The translations under genes and the position numbers were made by a program. From contig NZ_CP061205.1 in NCBI RefSeq assembly GCF_015240255.1, forward strand, positions 2,501,501 through 2,565,500: 64,000 bases of DNA, given 5' to 3'. Positions within the stretch are counted from its first letter, which is position 1. Each line of letters starts with the position of its first letter. The stretch is from Kordiimonas pumila. Its GTDB lineage: Bacteria > Pseudomonadota > Alphaproteobacteria > Sphingomonadales > Kordiimonadaceae. This document shows, piece after piece, positions 57,201 through 64,000 of the stretch. The notes beneath the pieces were generated by a model that worked only from the letters and a program-made list of their open reading frames with translations, was not told where the DNA came from and did no database searches.

Positions 57201-57565
57201 ATTTCAATGTCGGATATACCTGCGCCAGTTAACAGCCCTGAGAATGAAGCCCCCACACGTGCTTCTGGTATATAAGCTGTCATTCTTTCTCGTCTATCAA
57301 CCAGAGCGATATCAGTAATCGAAACCCATGGTCTTACTGAGCGCCAATCCCACCCTATCTCTGCTGTTTCATAAGAGATTTGCCATCCGGGTAGAAAATC
57401 GTCAACTTCATCGATAACTACATCACGTGCAAAATCCAGATTAATAGGTGCATAAAATAACCGTGCAAGCACAAGACATGTTAACAGTACCGTAATAGTG
57501 CATAGAGACACCATGAGGCGCCCGGTAAATTTAAGCAGTTTTGTTATAGGAGTGTCGATAGTCAC
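54284..57565 (-). CDS. Large AsmA/YhdP-like protein (DUF3971)
   Basis: A 1093-residue protein with an N-terminal membrane helix (about 15-38) and a long beta-rich periplasmic body of the DUF3971/AsmA-like C-terminal type. Related YhdP and TamB proteins bridge inner and outer membranes and are linked to phospholipid transport. Early DVVIDEVDDFLPGWQISYETAEIGW resembles the family start; the C-terminal region FSYANSLLDINNLKANGSSLGM and INGVIVPAYGLNSILGKIPLVG is the hallmark AsmA-like block. It ends in a Pro/Glu-rich tail. The length fits YhdP. It is divergent from glnE (70-base spacer). Its exact lipid substrate is not visible. Confidence 0.85.
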   Translation of the reverse strand: MTIDTPITKLLKFTGRLMVSLCTITVLLTCLVLARLFYAPINLDFARDVVIDEVDDFLPGWQISYETAEIGWDWRSVRPWVSITDIALVDRRERMTAYIPEARVGASFSGLLTGAGISDIEIDKANVHVLDLAGFSDSTSESIFADLLAFKGFPKPVVFKPIAEAFSRFTARLLKNAPRLQSVILNNSKISLVRGANLPDVSLSLPSLRLGNNNEALEVSAQIDAYMAQQPVRIRLGGNAEPFEGKLSLNLSFTDIDFARLALTNEMPEIMSYLHFPVGVSFGLNMTSAEGLRSASFNLDVGEGYLLDPVSYPKPATLQYGVISGAFDMSEEVIVFDRIEFSTGQRNITGNGLIYWEEGEDNAGYLLDLTASKASISDVLSYWPIKTHPDGTPRGARVWVENNMVGGTALDAHLMVNINPDGSTPFLNNSPFQLDFKVQGVETYYLKDMKPLKDVSGSGLLTETNFSVDIDDGTIAGLPIAGSKADMSDIDVPGGGTGVFSINLKGPIQDILRVIDPEPVRVSDRLNLDINRFGGEAEVFAKITLPLVKSPDTDDVKYEVSAKTSNTVLKDLLDGEGLSASDITLQLNNDELTAEGTGVLNGVPMNLYWRENFLLGRQNLSADTSFLVMSAKVDENDLSALKVDVKDYLAGKAIAEASFLGRNLKFRIGYFSADVTDTVLSIPQIAWEKQTSVPAHVTGTLKLDGDKVTLEPVIIRGDNIDIASTMEFPSANNDTFSLNATVRNLNKTTGMTVELQAGNAKPVEVLITADAFDLAPLLLKGKTTQAASDDQSKDTQGFKISLKTGILYLLNGESFSDVVANLEFTNDEPKNLFFTARDDIGLSRIIIEPNDQNNQKITVETQDASVLLQGLGLFPHVDGGGLLLKGETGGWGEALALSGDLEITGTHLVGRKHLSSEVTEGIIDGLDEYLGDDELDLDKVTMPFSYANSLLDINNLKANGSSLGMTMEGQIQTTEGKININGVIVPAYGLNSILGKIPLVGGLFSGGDGKGLFGVTYRIKGLTSDPKVSVNALSGLAPGFLRLLFEGGKGKVDAIESPKVDKPLDEPQSITPEATTNESQEAQDPDLYQEPEP

Positions 57566-57635
57566 TCAAAGGTCCTTGATTTGGGTTCGCAAGGTATGAA
57601 CACTATATAAACCGATTATTTTATGGATATAAAGC

Positions 57636-60545
57636 ATGACAATACAAACCAGTCCATATCCGCATGCATATGATACGCAAAAAGCAGACGAAATCTGGGT
57701 ACTTCTTAATAATACTGTGCACCAAAATGAACAAAACGGCCCGGATAAAAATCTTGCTGATGCCATATTTGGTAACAGTCCTTATTTGGCAAACATCGCA
57801 GAACGGTTTCCTGACTTTGCCCTTAAAATACTAAAAGGTGATTCAGAACATCACTTTTTAAACATCATGGACGGCATGAAAACAGACCGCCCTGAAGGAG
57901 AAACACGCGCTGATTTTATGGCTTTTTTGCGAAATCAAAAAGCTTTTGTCAGCTTTTTAGTTGCTGTTGCGGATATAGCGGGCTGGTGGCATCTTCAAAA
58001 AATCACAAAAGCACTCAGTGATTTTGCTGATATGGCGACAGAACTTGCCCTCGCCCATCTTTTACATGATCGCATGGTAACTGGTGAACTGCCGTGGCCT
58101 AAAAATAACGATAAAGCTGTCAATGTTTCACTAGCACAAAACTGTGGTTACTTTATTTTAGGTATGGGTAAATTAGGTGCTGGCGAACTAAACTATTCAT
58201 CCGACATTGATCTTATCGCTCTTTATGATCCCGAACAAATTACATATTCAGGTACAAAATCAATAGCGACTTGTTTTGTTAAAATCACTCAGGAACTGAT
58301 GCAAATTCTTGAGCAGCGAACGATGCATGGGTATGTATTTAGAACTGATCTTCGCCTCAGGCCTGACCCTAGTGCCACACCTCTTGCCATATCCGTAAGC
58401 GCGGCAGAAAACTACTATCATTCAATGGCTGTTAACTGGGAACGATCAGCAATGATAAAAGCCAGAGTTATAGCGGGTGATAAAGCCGTAGGCGCTGACT
58501 ATCTCAAAAACATGGCTGCTTGGGTATGGCGTAAAAGTAGAGACTTCGCGGCACTTACCGATATAGCCGCCATCAAAAACCAGATAAACAGACATTATGA
58601 CCAAAAGCCTGAATATAAGGCTGGTTTCAATGTTAAACTAGGTCACGGTGGCATTAGGGAAATTGAATTTTATGCCCAAATTAACCAATTATTACATGCT
58701 GGCAGACACCCAGAACTGCGCGTAACACAAACACTTAATGCCCTTGATGAACTTTCATCATTAGGGTTCATTCCACCCGAAATTGAACAAGCCCTTAGAT
58801 CAGCCTATATATTTCTGCGTACATTAGAACACCGCCTTCAAATGATTGATGATGCACAAACACACTCAATTCCCAATAGCGATAAAGACATACTTCGGAT
58901 TGCGTTATTTACAGGGTATGAAAGCCCAGAAAAGTTGCTGTTTGCCCTCAAAGAGCACTGTGAAACTGTTAGCCAAATTTATGACCAACTCATGCCAGAA
59001 GAAAATACGCCGGAAGATAAAAATTTTACAGGGCCCGAACTTGCAAAAACCTTGGAAACTCTTTCCTACTCAGACATATCAGGCGCAATGGCAATAATTG
59101 CCGGTTGGCGTCAAGGCAGATATAAAGCCCTAAACACAGAGCGAGCAAAAAAACTCCTTGAAAAGTGTCTGCCAAAAATTGTGACAGCCTTTAGTAGCAC
59201 ATATAATCCGTCGGCGGCACTTGCCCGGTTTGACGGCTTTGTCTCTCAACTTCCTGCTGGTGTGCAATTGTTTTCGCTTTTACACTCAAATCCTTCTTTA
59301 TTTAAGCTTTTGGCACGCGTCATGGGCTTAGCCCCTGCACTGGCAGAGACATTATCAAAAAAACCACAACTGTGGGATATGGTTCTGGAGCCACACTTTT
59401 TTTTACCGGTGGAGGATGAGGCATTCCTTCAGCATGAGCTAGAGAATATGTTGTCGAGCGCATATGACTTTCAAGATGTATTAGACATAACAAGAAAATA
59501 TGTTGCTGAACAAAAATTTAGAACAGGTATCCATTTACTTGAATCTATTGCAAGCACAGAAGAAATTGGTGCAGCACTTGCCCGTATAGCTGATGTTGTT
59601 TTAAAAGCACTTGTTCCCCGTGTTTGCACGGAGTTTGCGCGGCGGCATGGCGCATTTCCGGGCGGCGGAATTGGTATCCTTGCCATGGGTAAATACGGCG
59701 GCAGTGAACTTACCCATACCTCTGATCTTGATATCATTTTTCTCTATCATACGAAAAATATGGATGCTGTATCAGACGGTGAAAAACCGCTTACACCCAG
59801 CTTATACTTTTCACGTTTAGGGCAAAATATCATAACAGCTATCACAGCCTTAACACCAGAAGGTCGTCTGTTTGAGGTTGATACAAGGCTACGTCCTTCT
59901 GGCAGCCAAGGACCACTTGTTGTAACGCTTAAAACCTTTGAAGAATATTATACAACCTCGGCTTGGACGTGGGAACATATGGCCCTTACTCGCGCGCGGA
60001 TTATCTTAGCCCCAGAAGCTATGAAAGCGCCCTTAACCAAAGCCGTTATGAATGTGCTTACTCAGCCCCGCGATACAAACGATCTATTATTAGCTGTAGC
60101 GGATATGAGAGAAAAACTTTTCAGCCAATTTGGCTCCACTTCAATATGGAGTATCAAGCACTGCCGGGGCGGTATGATTGATATGGAATTTATATGCCAA
60201 TATCTTTTGTTAAAAGAGGGCGCGGCGATCCCTTCAATTTTTCATTCAAATTTAACAAAAGCTATAAAACGTCTGGAAACTGCTAAGGTTCTTCATAAGC
60301 AGGATGCAACCTTATTACTGGATGCGCAATCATATGAGCAAAAAATTCAATCCATTTTAAGATTATGTTTAGGCTCTTCACCTAAAAGTTCAGACGAAAT
60401 TGCAGAAGGACTGCAACAGGTTCTAATCGACGCAACAAAGGCACCTAATTTTGAAGCACTTGAAAAGACTCTAAAGGAAAAACAGCATAAGGTTTTCAAT
60501 CTATATAAAAAGCTGATAGAACACCCTGTAAAAGCAACCTTCTAA
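57636..60545 (+). CDS. glnE: Bifunctional glutamine synthetase adenylyltransferase/deadenylase
   Basis: Controls nitrogen assimilation by adding and removing AMP on glutamine synthetase, in response to PII. The 969-residue protein has two nucleotidyltransferase domains: the N-terminal deadenylase motif GMGKLGAGELNYSSDIDLI (around residue 177) and the C-terminal adenylylase motif AMGKYGGSELTHTSDLDII (around 685), both with the GS-X-DXD metal residues. RLRPDPSATPL and RLRPSGSQGPL follow the respective motifs. The length matches E. coli GlnE. The following bcp starts 20 bases downstream, and DUF455 after it, so they may be one transcript. Confidence 0.97.
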   Translation: MTIQTSPYPHAYDTQKADEIWVLLNNTVHQNEQNGPDKNLADAIFGNSPYLANIAERFPDFALKILKGDSEHHFLNIMDGMKTDRPEGETRADFMAFLRNQKAFVSFLVAVADIAGWWHLQKITKALSDFADMATELALAHLLHDRMVTGELPWPKNNDKAVNVSLAQNCGYFILGMGKLGAGELNYSSDIDLIALYDPEQITYSGTKSIATCFVKITQELMQILEQRTMHGYVFRTDLRLRPDPSATPLAISVSAAENYYHSMAVNWERSAMIKARVIAGDKAVGADYLKNMAAWVWRKSRDFAALTDIAAIKNQINRHYDQKPEYKAGFNVKLGHGGIREIEFYAQINQLLHAGRHPELRVTQTLNALDELSSLGFIPPEIEQALRSAYIFLRTLEHRLQMIDDAQTHSIPNSDKDILRIALFTGYESPEKLLFALKEHCETVSQIYDQLMPEENTPEDKNFTGPELAKTLETLSYSDISGAMAIIAGWRQGRYKALNTERAKKLLEKCLPKIVTAFSSTYNPSAALARFDGFVSQLPAGVQLFSLLHSNPSLFKLLARVMGLAPALAETLSKKPQLWDMVLEPHFFLPVEDEAFLQHELENMLSSAYDFQDVLDITRKYVAEQKFRTGIHLLESIASTEEIGAALARIADVVLKALVPRVCTEFARRHGAFPGGGIGILAMGKYGGSELTHTSDLDIIFLYHTKNMDAVSDGEKPLTPSLYFSRLGQNIITAITALTPEGRLFEVDTRLRPSGSQGPLVVTLKTFEEYYTTSAWTWEHMALTRARIILAPEAMKAPLTKAVMNVLTQPRDTNDLLLAVADMREKLFSQFGSTSIWSIKHCRGGMIDMEFICQYLLLKEGAAIPSIFHSNLTKAIKRLETAKVLHKQDATLLLDAQSYEQKIQSILRLCLGSSPKSSDEIAEGLQQVLIDATKAPNFEALEKTLKEKQHKVFNLYKKLIEHPVKATF

Positions 60546-60565
60546 AATGATTTTCGGAGAAAAAA

Positions 60566-61033
60566 GTGTCTGTTGAGATAGGCCAAAAAGCGCCAGATTT
60601 TACCATAACAGCGAATAGTAATGAAACTGTATCACTATCGTCCTTACTGGGTAAAAAGGTGGTTCTGTATTTTTATCCAAAAGACGACACTCCCGGCTGC
60701 ACTACAGAAGCTAAAGACTTTACGACGCTTATTAAAGATTTCAACAAAACAGAAACTATCGTGCTTGGTGTTTCAAAGGACACCGTAGCAAAGCATCAAA
60801 AATTCATTGCAAAACATAGCCTTGAAGTAACGCTTTTATCTGATGAAGAAGGCAAAACCATTGAGGATTATGGTGTTTGGGTCGAAAAGAACATGTACGG
60901 CAAAAAGTATATGGGCATAGAGCGCGCTACATTTTTGATTGACCGCCAAGGCGTGGTTAACAATATCTGGCGTAAGGTAAAAGTAAAAGGGCATGCAGAG
61001 ACAGTACTAGATGCTGCGAAAGCTATCACCTAA
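60566..61033 (+). CDS. bcp: Thioredoxin-dependent peroxiredoxin, Bcp/PrxQ family
   Basis: Reduces hydrogen and organic peroxides. The 155-residue protein has the peroxidatic Cys45 in PKDDTPGCTTEAKDF, the T/S residue and the conserved Arg in GIERATFLID. Position 50, where E. coli Bcp has the resolving Cys, is Lys, and no other Cys is present, so it behaves as a 1-Cys type. GTG 60566 is the start, preceded by CGGAGA. It follows glnE by 20 bases and overlaps the DUF455 gene by one base (TAATG). Confidence 0.95.
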   Translation: MSVEIGQKAPDFTITANSNETVSLSSLLGKKVVLYFYPKDDTPGCTTEAKDFTTLIKDFNKTETIVLGVSKDTVAKHQKFIAKHSLEVTLLSDEEGKTIEDYGVWVEKNMYGKKYMGIERATFLIDRQGVVNNIWRKVKVKGHAETVLDAAKAIT

Positions 61034-61851
61034 TGAGAAAGACTTTTGAGAATATATCTGATGCCGCCATTTGTGTTATGGAAACAGAAAATGCACGAGA
61101 AAAGGCTGATCAGGCCAGAATAGTTGCTGCTGCGTGGAAGTCAGGCGAGCTATCCTTTCAATTTGATAAATCACCCCCAGATAGGCCAGCACGGCCCAAG
61201 CGCCCACAGCTTCTAGACCCTTCACAAATGCCAAAGCGTGGCAAAGCTGGTTCTGAATCAAACAAACGCGCCCTCTTGCACGCTATTGCACATATTGAAT
61301 TGAATGCCATTGATTTAGCGTTCGATTTGATTGCTCGTTTTGGGGGGGTCATGCCCCGCGCCTTTACAGATGACTGGGTAAGTGTTGGCGATGATGAAGC
61401 TCGTCATTACACGCTTATTGCAAGTAGGATGAAAACTCTGGAATGCTTGTATGGTGACCTGCCCGCGCATGACGGCTTGTGGCAATCAGCTCTTGATACC
61501 AGAAATAGCTTACCTGCCCGGCTGGCCATTGTGCCAATGGTTCTCGAAGCTCGCGGCCTGGATGTAACCCCCAAGATGATTGAGCAGTTCAAAAAAAGCG
61601 GTGATCAAGTATCTGCTGGAATCCTGCAAACTATTTACGATGAAGAAATTCGCCACGTGGCGGCGGGAACGCGCTGGTTTAAGTATTTAGCGGAAAAAGG
61701 TGACCTTGACCCAAATGTTTGGTTTAAAGAATTGGTTCAATCATATTTCAAAGGTGCCTTGCGCGGCCCGTTTAACCGTGATGCCAGAAACCAAGCGGGC
61801 ATGCCTGTTTCTTTCTATGAACCACTTGTAGACTTGTTAGATAATGCATAA
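61033..61851 (+). CDS. Ferritin-like DUF455 protein
   Basis: Member of the DUF455 ferritin-like family, whose members form four-helix bundles with a putative di-iron site; function is not settled. The 272 residues contain HIELNAIDLAFD, VSVGDDEARHYTLI, LEARGLD and IYDEEIRHVAAG, placing Glu and His ligands in four helices as expected. The stop of bcp overlaps its ATG by one base. The neighbourhood of a peroxiredoxin is compatible with redox or iron handling, but the specific role is unknown. Confidence 0.88.
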   Translation: MRKTFENISDAAICVMETENAREKADQARIVAAAWKSGELSFQFDKSPPDRPARPKRPQLLDPSQMPKRGKAGSESNKRALLHAIAHIELNAIDLAFDLIARFGGVMPRAFTDDWVSVGDDEARHYTLIASRMKTLECLYGDLPAHDGLWQSALDTRNSLPARLAIVPMVLEARGLDVTPKMIEQFKKSGDQVSAGILQTIYDEEIRHVAAGTRWFKYLAEKGDLDPNVWFKELVQSYFKGALRGPFNRDARNQAGMPVSFYEPLVDLLDNA

Positions 61852-61973
61852 TTACCTTGACCTTTTTGCACAAAATAGGTGGAATGCAGCGAATTTGAGT
61901 GATTTTTAATTATTTTAATGAATACTCTACATACTACAGGGATGGCTAGGGCACGCAGTAGCGTGAAGTTTAT

Positions 61974-63215
61974 TTGAGTAAAGTACTAACATTAAAAGAA
62001 AAAATCTTATACTGGCGCGGAAAGTACTTTCCTGAGCGCCAACTTTTTCTGCGCAGTGAAGGTCGCGTAAGGTTTCTAACCATCAGCACCAATGCGCAAG
62101 TTCTCATAGCTTCAGCTGCTTCGGTGTTTCTAATTTGGGGTTCTGTTACAACTTACGCTTACCTCACACATGATATGCGCCTTGAACAAAAAAACCAGAC
62201 TATCTCGAACATGTCTGTGCAGTATCAAACTCTATCTAGTGATTTTTCTACCCTTGAAGTAGAAATTGAGCGTCGTGCGCGCCAACTTGAAGATCGGCAG
62301 AAATTTTTAGAAGAAGTGATTGGCCCCATGCAGCCAGCGCCGCTCATCGTTAAACCAAAATCTAAAAAAACGGATGACACCTCTGATGAAGCTGCAGCAA
62401 AAGCGAAAACATCCCTTTTAGATGTGCTTATGGGTAGTAGTGAAGTAAATGCTGGGGAACTATCCAGTTCTACCCGTCGTGCACAGTTAATGTCGCGGCT
62501 GCAGCAAGCAGAGTATAAACAGCAAAGACTGGCTAGACATTTAACGATTGATGTTAATAACAAACTCCAAATTATAGACCGCGCCCTTCAGCCAACTTTG
62601 CTCTCTCAGGATGATTTAACTCGACAATGGCAAAGCGATACTCAAGCTATGGGCGGCCCGTATAGCCCAGATATTGGTTTTGAGCCCATATTCACAGAGC
62701 AAGATAACCAAAACTTTAGTGAATTGCTTGAAAGCTGGCAGCGCCTTGAGATTGTCACAATGGTATTAGATAGTTTTCCTGTAGGCGAACCTGTTGAGGA
62801 ATATTACCTATCTAGCCGTTTTGGACGAAGGAAAGACCCACTTAAACACACGTGGGCTAATCATCCAGGCCTTGACATGGCAGGGTGGCCTGGAACTCCG
62901 ATACTAGCGACGGCTCCGGGTAAAGTTGTTCATTCAGGTTGGTTTGGCCCATACGGGAAAATGATCGAAATAGAACACGGTAATGGTTTTAAAACCCGTT
63001 ATGGCCACATGAGTAAATTGCTCGTTAAAAAGGGCGAAATAGTAGACTTAGGTAAACAGATCGGCGAAATGGGAAAAACAGGTCGCGTTACAGGCAGTCA
63101 TCTTCACTATGAAATATGGTTTGAAGGTGAAGTCAGAGATCCATTACCTTTCTTAAAGGCAGCAAACGATGTTCTCAAAATCCAGGGAAGACATGAAAAA
63201 AACAGCTCATCTTAA
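61974..63215 (+). CDS. M23-family membrane-anchored peptidoglycan endopeptidase
   Basis: A 413-residue protein with one N-terminal membrane helix (about 38-64), a coiled-coil region (about 70-110) and a C-terminal LytM/M23 domain. The zinc motif is intact: His in HPGLDMAGWPG with the Asp, and SHLHYEIWF with the HxH pair, so it is probably active rather than an EnvC-type degenerate activator. The start is TTG 61974 (LSKVLTLKEK); no ATG precedes the membrane helix. It overlaps the downstream bactofilin gene by 47 bases. M23-bactofilin pairs are common in alphaproteobacteria and work together in local cell-wall shaping. Confidence 0.88.
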   Translation: MSKVLTLKEKILYWRGKYFPERQLFLRSEGRVRFLTISTNAQVLIASAASVFLIWGSVTTYAYLTHDMRLEQKNQTISNMSVQYQTLSSDFSTLEVEIERRARQLEDRQKFLEEVIGPMQPAPLIVKPKSKKTDDTSDEAAAKAKTSLLDVLMGSSEVNAGELSSSTRRAQLMSRLQQAEYKQQRLARHLTIDVNNKLQIIDRALQPTLLSQDDLTRQWQSDTQAMGGPYSPDIGFEPIFTEQDNQNFSELLESWQRLEIVTMVLDSFPVGEPVEEYYLSSRFGRRKDPLKHTWANHPGLDMAGWPGTPILATAPGKVVHSGWFGPYGKMIEIEHGNGFKTRYGHMSKLLVKKGEIVDLGKQIGEMGKTGRVTGSHLHYEIWFEGEVRDPLPFLKAANDVLKIQGRHEKNSSS

Positions 63216-63621
63216 TACACAGGCTCCACGACCTGTTTCTTCAGCAACACCTTCAATCATTGCATCAGATGTTGAGATTAAAGGAAACATTAAAACCTCT
63301 GGTGAATTGCAACTTGATGGCACCATTATAGGCGACCTAGCCTGTGGCGGCCTAGCCATGGGAGAAACCGGTTCTGTTGTTGGCACAATTATAGCTGATA
63401 CAGTTAGTATTAGAGGCACAGTTAAAGGCGAAGTACGCGCGCGCTCAGTTCGGTTAGAACAAAGTGCGGTTATTGAGGGTGACATTTACCATGAAAGCCT
63501 CTCTGTCGAGGCTGGAGCTAAATTAACGGGGCATTTTGCACATACATCTAGCCCGCGCGAGAAAAAAAGCTCTGAGCAAGAAACGCCCTCTTTTGTCGAG
63601 AAAAAAGCTGCAGCAGAATAA
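63169..63621 (+). CDS. Bactofilin
   Basis: Cytoskeletal protein that polymerises without nucleotide and organises cell-wall enzymes. The 150-residue product has a short proline-rich N-terminus, then a repetitive beta-helix core (about 32-125: ELQLDGTIIGDLACGGLAMGE, GTIIADTVSIRGTVKG, EGDIYHESLSVEAG) and a charged tail. The start MFSKSRE at 63169 is chosen because alphaproteobacterial bactofilins often begin MFSK; a second ATG at 63193 has AGGGAAG before it, so it remains possible. It overlaps the M23 gene by 47 bases and is followed by a bidirectional terminator. Confidence 0.9.
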   Translation: MFSKSREDMKKTAHLNTQAPRPVSSATPSIIASDVEIKGNIKTSGELQLDGTIIGDLACGGLAMGETGSVVGTIIADTVSIRGTVKGEVRARSVRLEQSAVIEGDIYHESLSVEAGAKLTGHFAHTSSPREKKSSEQETPSFVEKKAAAE

Positions 63622-63663
63622 ACGTCTTACGGGTAACCTGTAAGGCTCTATCTTCTTTCTCAT

Positions 63664-63692
63664 AAAAAAAGGCGCTTTAAAGCGCCTTTTTA
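63664..63692. terminator. Bidirectional terminator between bactofilin and clpP
   Basis: AAAAGGCGCTTTAAAGCGCCTTTT (63667-63690, given here as a 24-base palindrome) folds into a GC-rich stem with A/T flanks on both sides, so both strands have a stem-loop followed by T. It lies between convergent bactofilin and the clpP-family gene. Confidence 0.9.
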
Positions 63693-63712
63693 AATACCGA
63701 AGTATCTTTCTA

Positions 63713-64000
63713 TTATTTAATATCTTTTTGCGTGGTAATAATTTTACCAACCAAGCCATATTCTTTGGCTTCTTCTGCTGTCAGCCAATAATCTCTATCT
63801 GTGTCTTTGCTGATCCGCTCAAGAGATTGCCCTGTTGCTGCTGCAAAAATTTTATTCAGGCGTTCCCGCATTGCAAGTATTTGGTTGGCCTGTATTGAAA
63901 TGTTCGATGCATCACCGCCAACACCGCCGCTTGGCTGGTGCAACAAAAACCGCGTATTAGGTGTTGTGAAGCGGTTCTTTTTATCTGTAGCAACATAGAT
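63713..64000 (-). CDS. ClpP-family serine protease, 3' part only
   Basis: The C-terminal 95 residues of a ClpP-type protease that works with ClpA/ClpX. The fragment shows [19 protein letters not shown] with the catalytic His, [12 protein letters not shown], and the region [21 protein letters not shown] with the catalytic Asp. The sequence [11 protein letters not shown] resembles the second ClpP paralogue of some bacteria more than the canonical MIHQPLGG form. The N-terminal part with the active Ser lies outside the window; the open frame runs off the end at 64000. Confidence 0.85.
   Translation of the reverse strand: MYVATDKKNRFTTPNTRFLLHQPSGGVGGDASNISIQANQILAMRERLNKIFAAATGQSLERISKDTDRDYWLTAEEAKEYGLVGKIITTQKDIK

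Noticed and set aside
57566-57635. Possible promoter pair between the AsmA-like gene and glnE
   Set aside because: TATAAACC-like sequence is present but no matching -35 box at proper spacing; not distinct enough to call.
61852-61973. TTGACC-N17-TGGAAT as sigma-70 promoter for the M23 gene
   Set aside because: The -35 is good but TGGAAT is a poor -10 box; left uncalled.
1-64000. CRISPR arrays, insertion sequences, prophage, toxin-antitoxin or restriction systems
   Set aside because: No regularly spaced repeats, no transposase or integrase motifs and no paired small toxin genes were found on reading both strands.

Overview
The window is a typical stretch of an alphaproteobacterial chromosome. 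It is moderately AT-rich (GC in the mid-40s by eye), gene-dense, and has no intergenic gap over 300 bases. No rRNA, tRNA, CRISPR array, insertion sequence or phage gene was seen. The alphaproteobacterial call rests on gene order: DUF2066-perM-hda-ppk-ppx divergent from purMN, rnd next to aspS, lptD-surA-pdxA-rsmA, gmk-yicC-mltG-fabF-acpP-fabG-fabD divergent from rpsF-rpsR-rplI-dnaB, and glnE-bcp-DUF455-M23-bactofilin. An Hda-type DnaA regulator, heme A synthase (implying an aa3-type oxidase) and LptD/BamB/SurA indicate an aerobic, LPS-bearing Gram-negative cell. The genus cannot be fixed from sequence alone; a low-GC marine lineage (Kordiimonadales/Emcibacterales-like) is a guess.

Layout. 1-5.4 kb: end of an NADP-dependent oxidoreductase, heme A synthase with cutA, a truncated globin, an NMT1-type ABC importer and a MauE-like membrane protein. 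5.5-10.1 kb: der, bamB, a YfgM-like protein, panB. 10.2-14.1 kb: an AT-rich accessory pair, an acyltransferase-3/SGNH protein and a GSCFA protein that seems to carry a second SGNH-like module; this is the least ordinary part. 14.4-19.2 kb: guaA, aspS, rnd. 19.2-25.9 kb: polyphosphate kinase and exopolyphosphatase downstream of hda, perM and a DUF2066 gene. 26-33 kb: purM, purN, ndk, an ABC-F ATPase, an alpha/beta hydrolase, holC, pepA. 33-38.9 kb: lptD, surA, pdxA, rsmA. 38.9-45 kb: gmk, yicC, mltG and the fatty-acid cluster. 45.2-48.2 kb: rpsF, rpsR, rplI, dnaB. 48.3-50.9 kb: ferredoxin and two tandem cysteine desulfurases. 51-63.6 kb: hydrolase, anmK, tyrS, a giant AsmA-like protein, glnE, bcp, DUF455, M23 peptidase, bactofilin. 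The window ends inside a clpP-family gene.

Most genes serve envelope biogenesis (lptD, surA, bamB, mltG, anmK, AsmA-like, M23, bactofilin), lipid synthesis, nucleotide synthesis (guaA, purM, purN, gmk, ndk), replication (dnaB, holC, hda) and translation (aspS, tyrS, S6/S18/L9, rsmA, der). The best non-coding signals are three DnaA-box-like sites ahead of dnaB, a foldable leader ahead of rpsF, a hairpin between acpP and fabF, and several strong intrinsic terminators.
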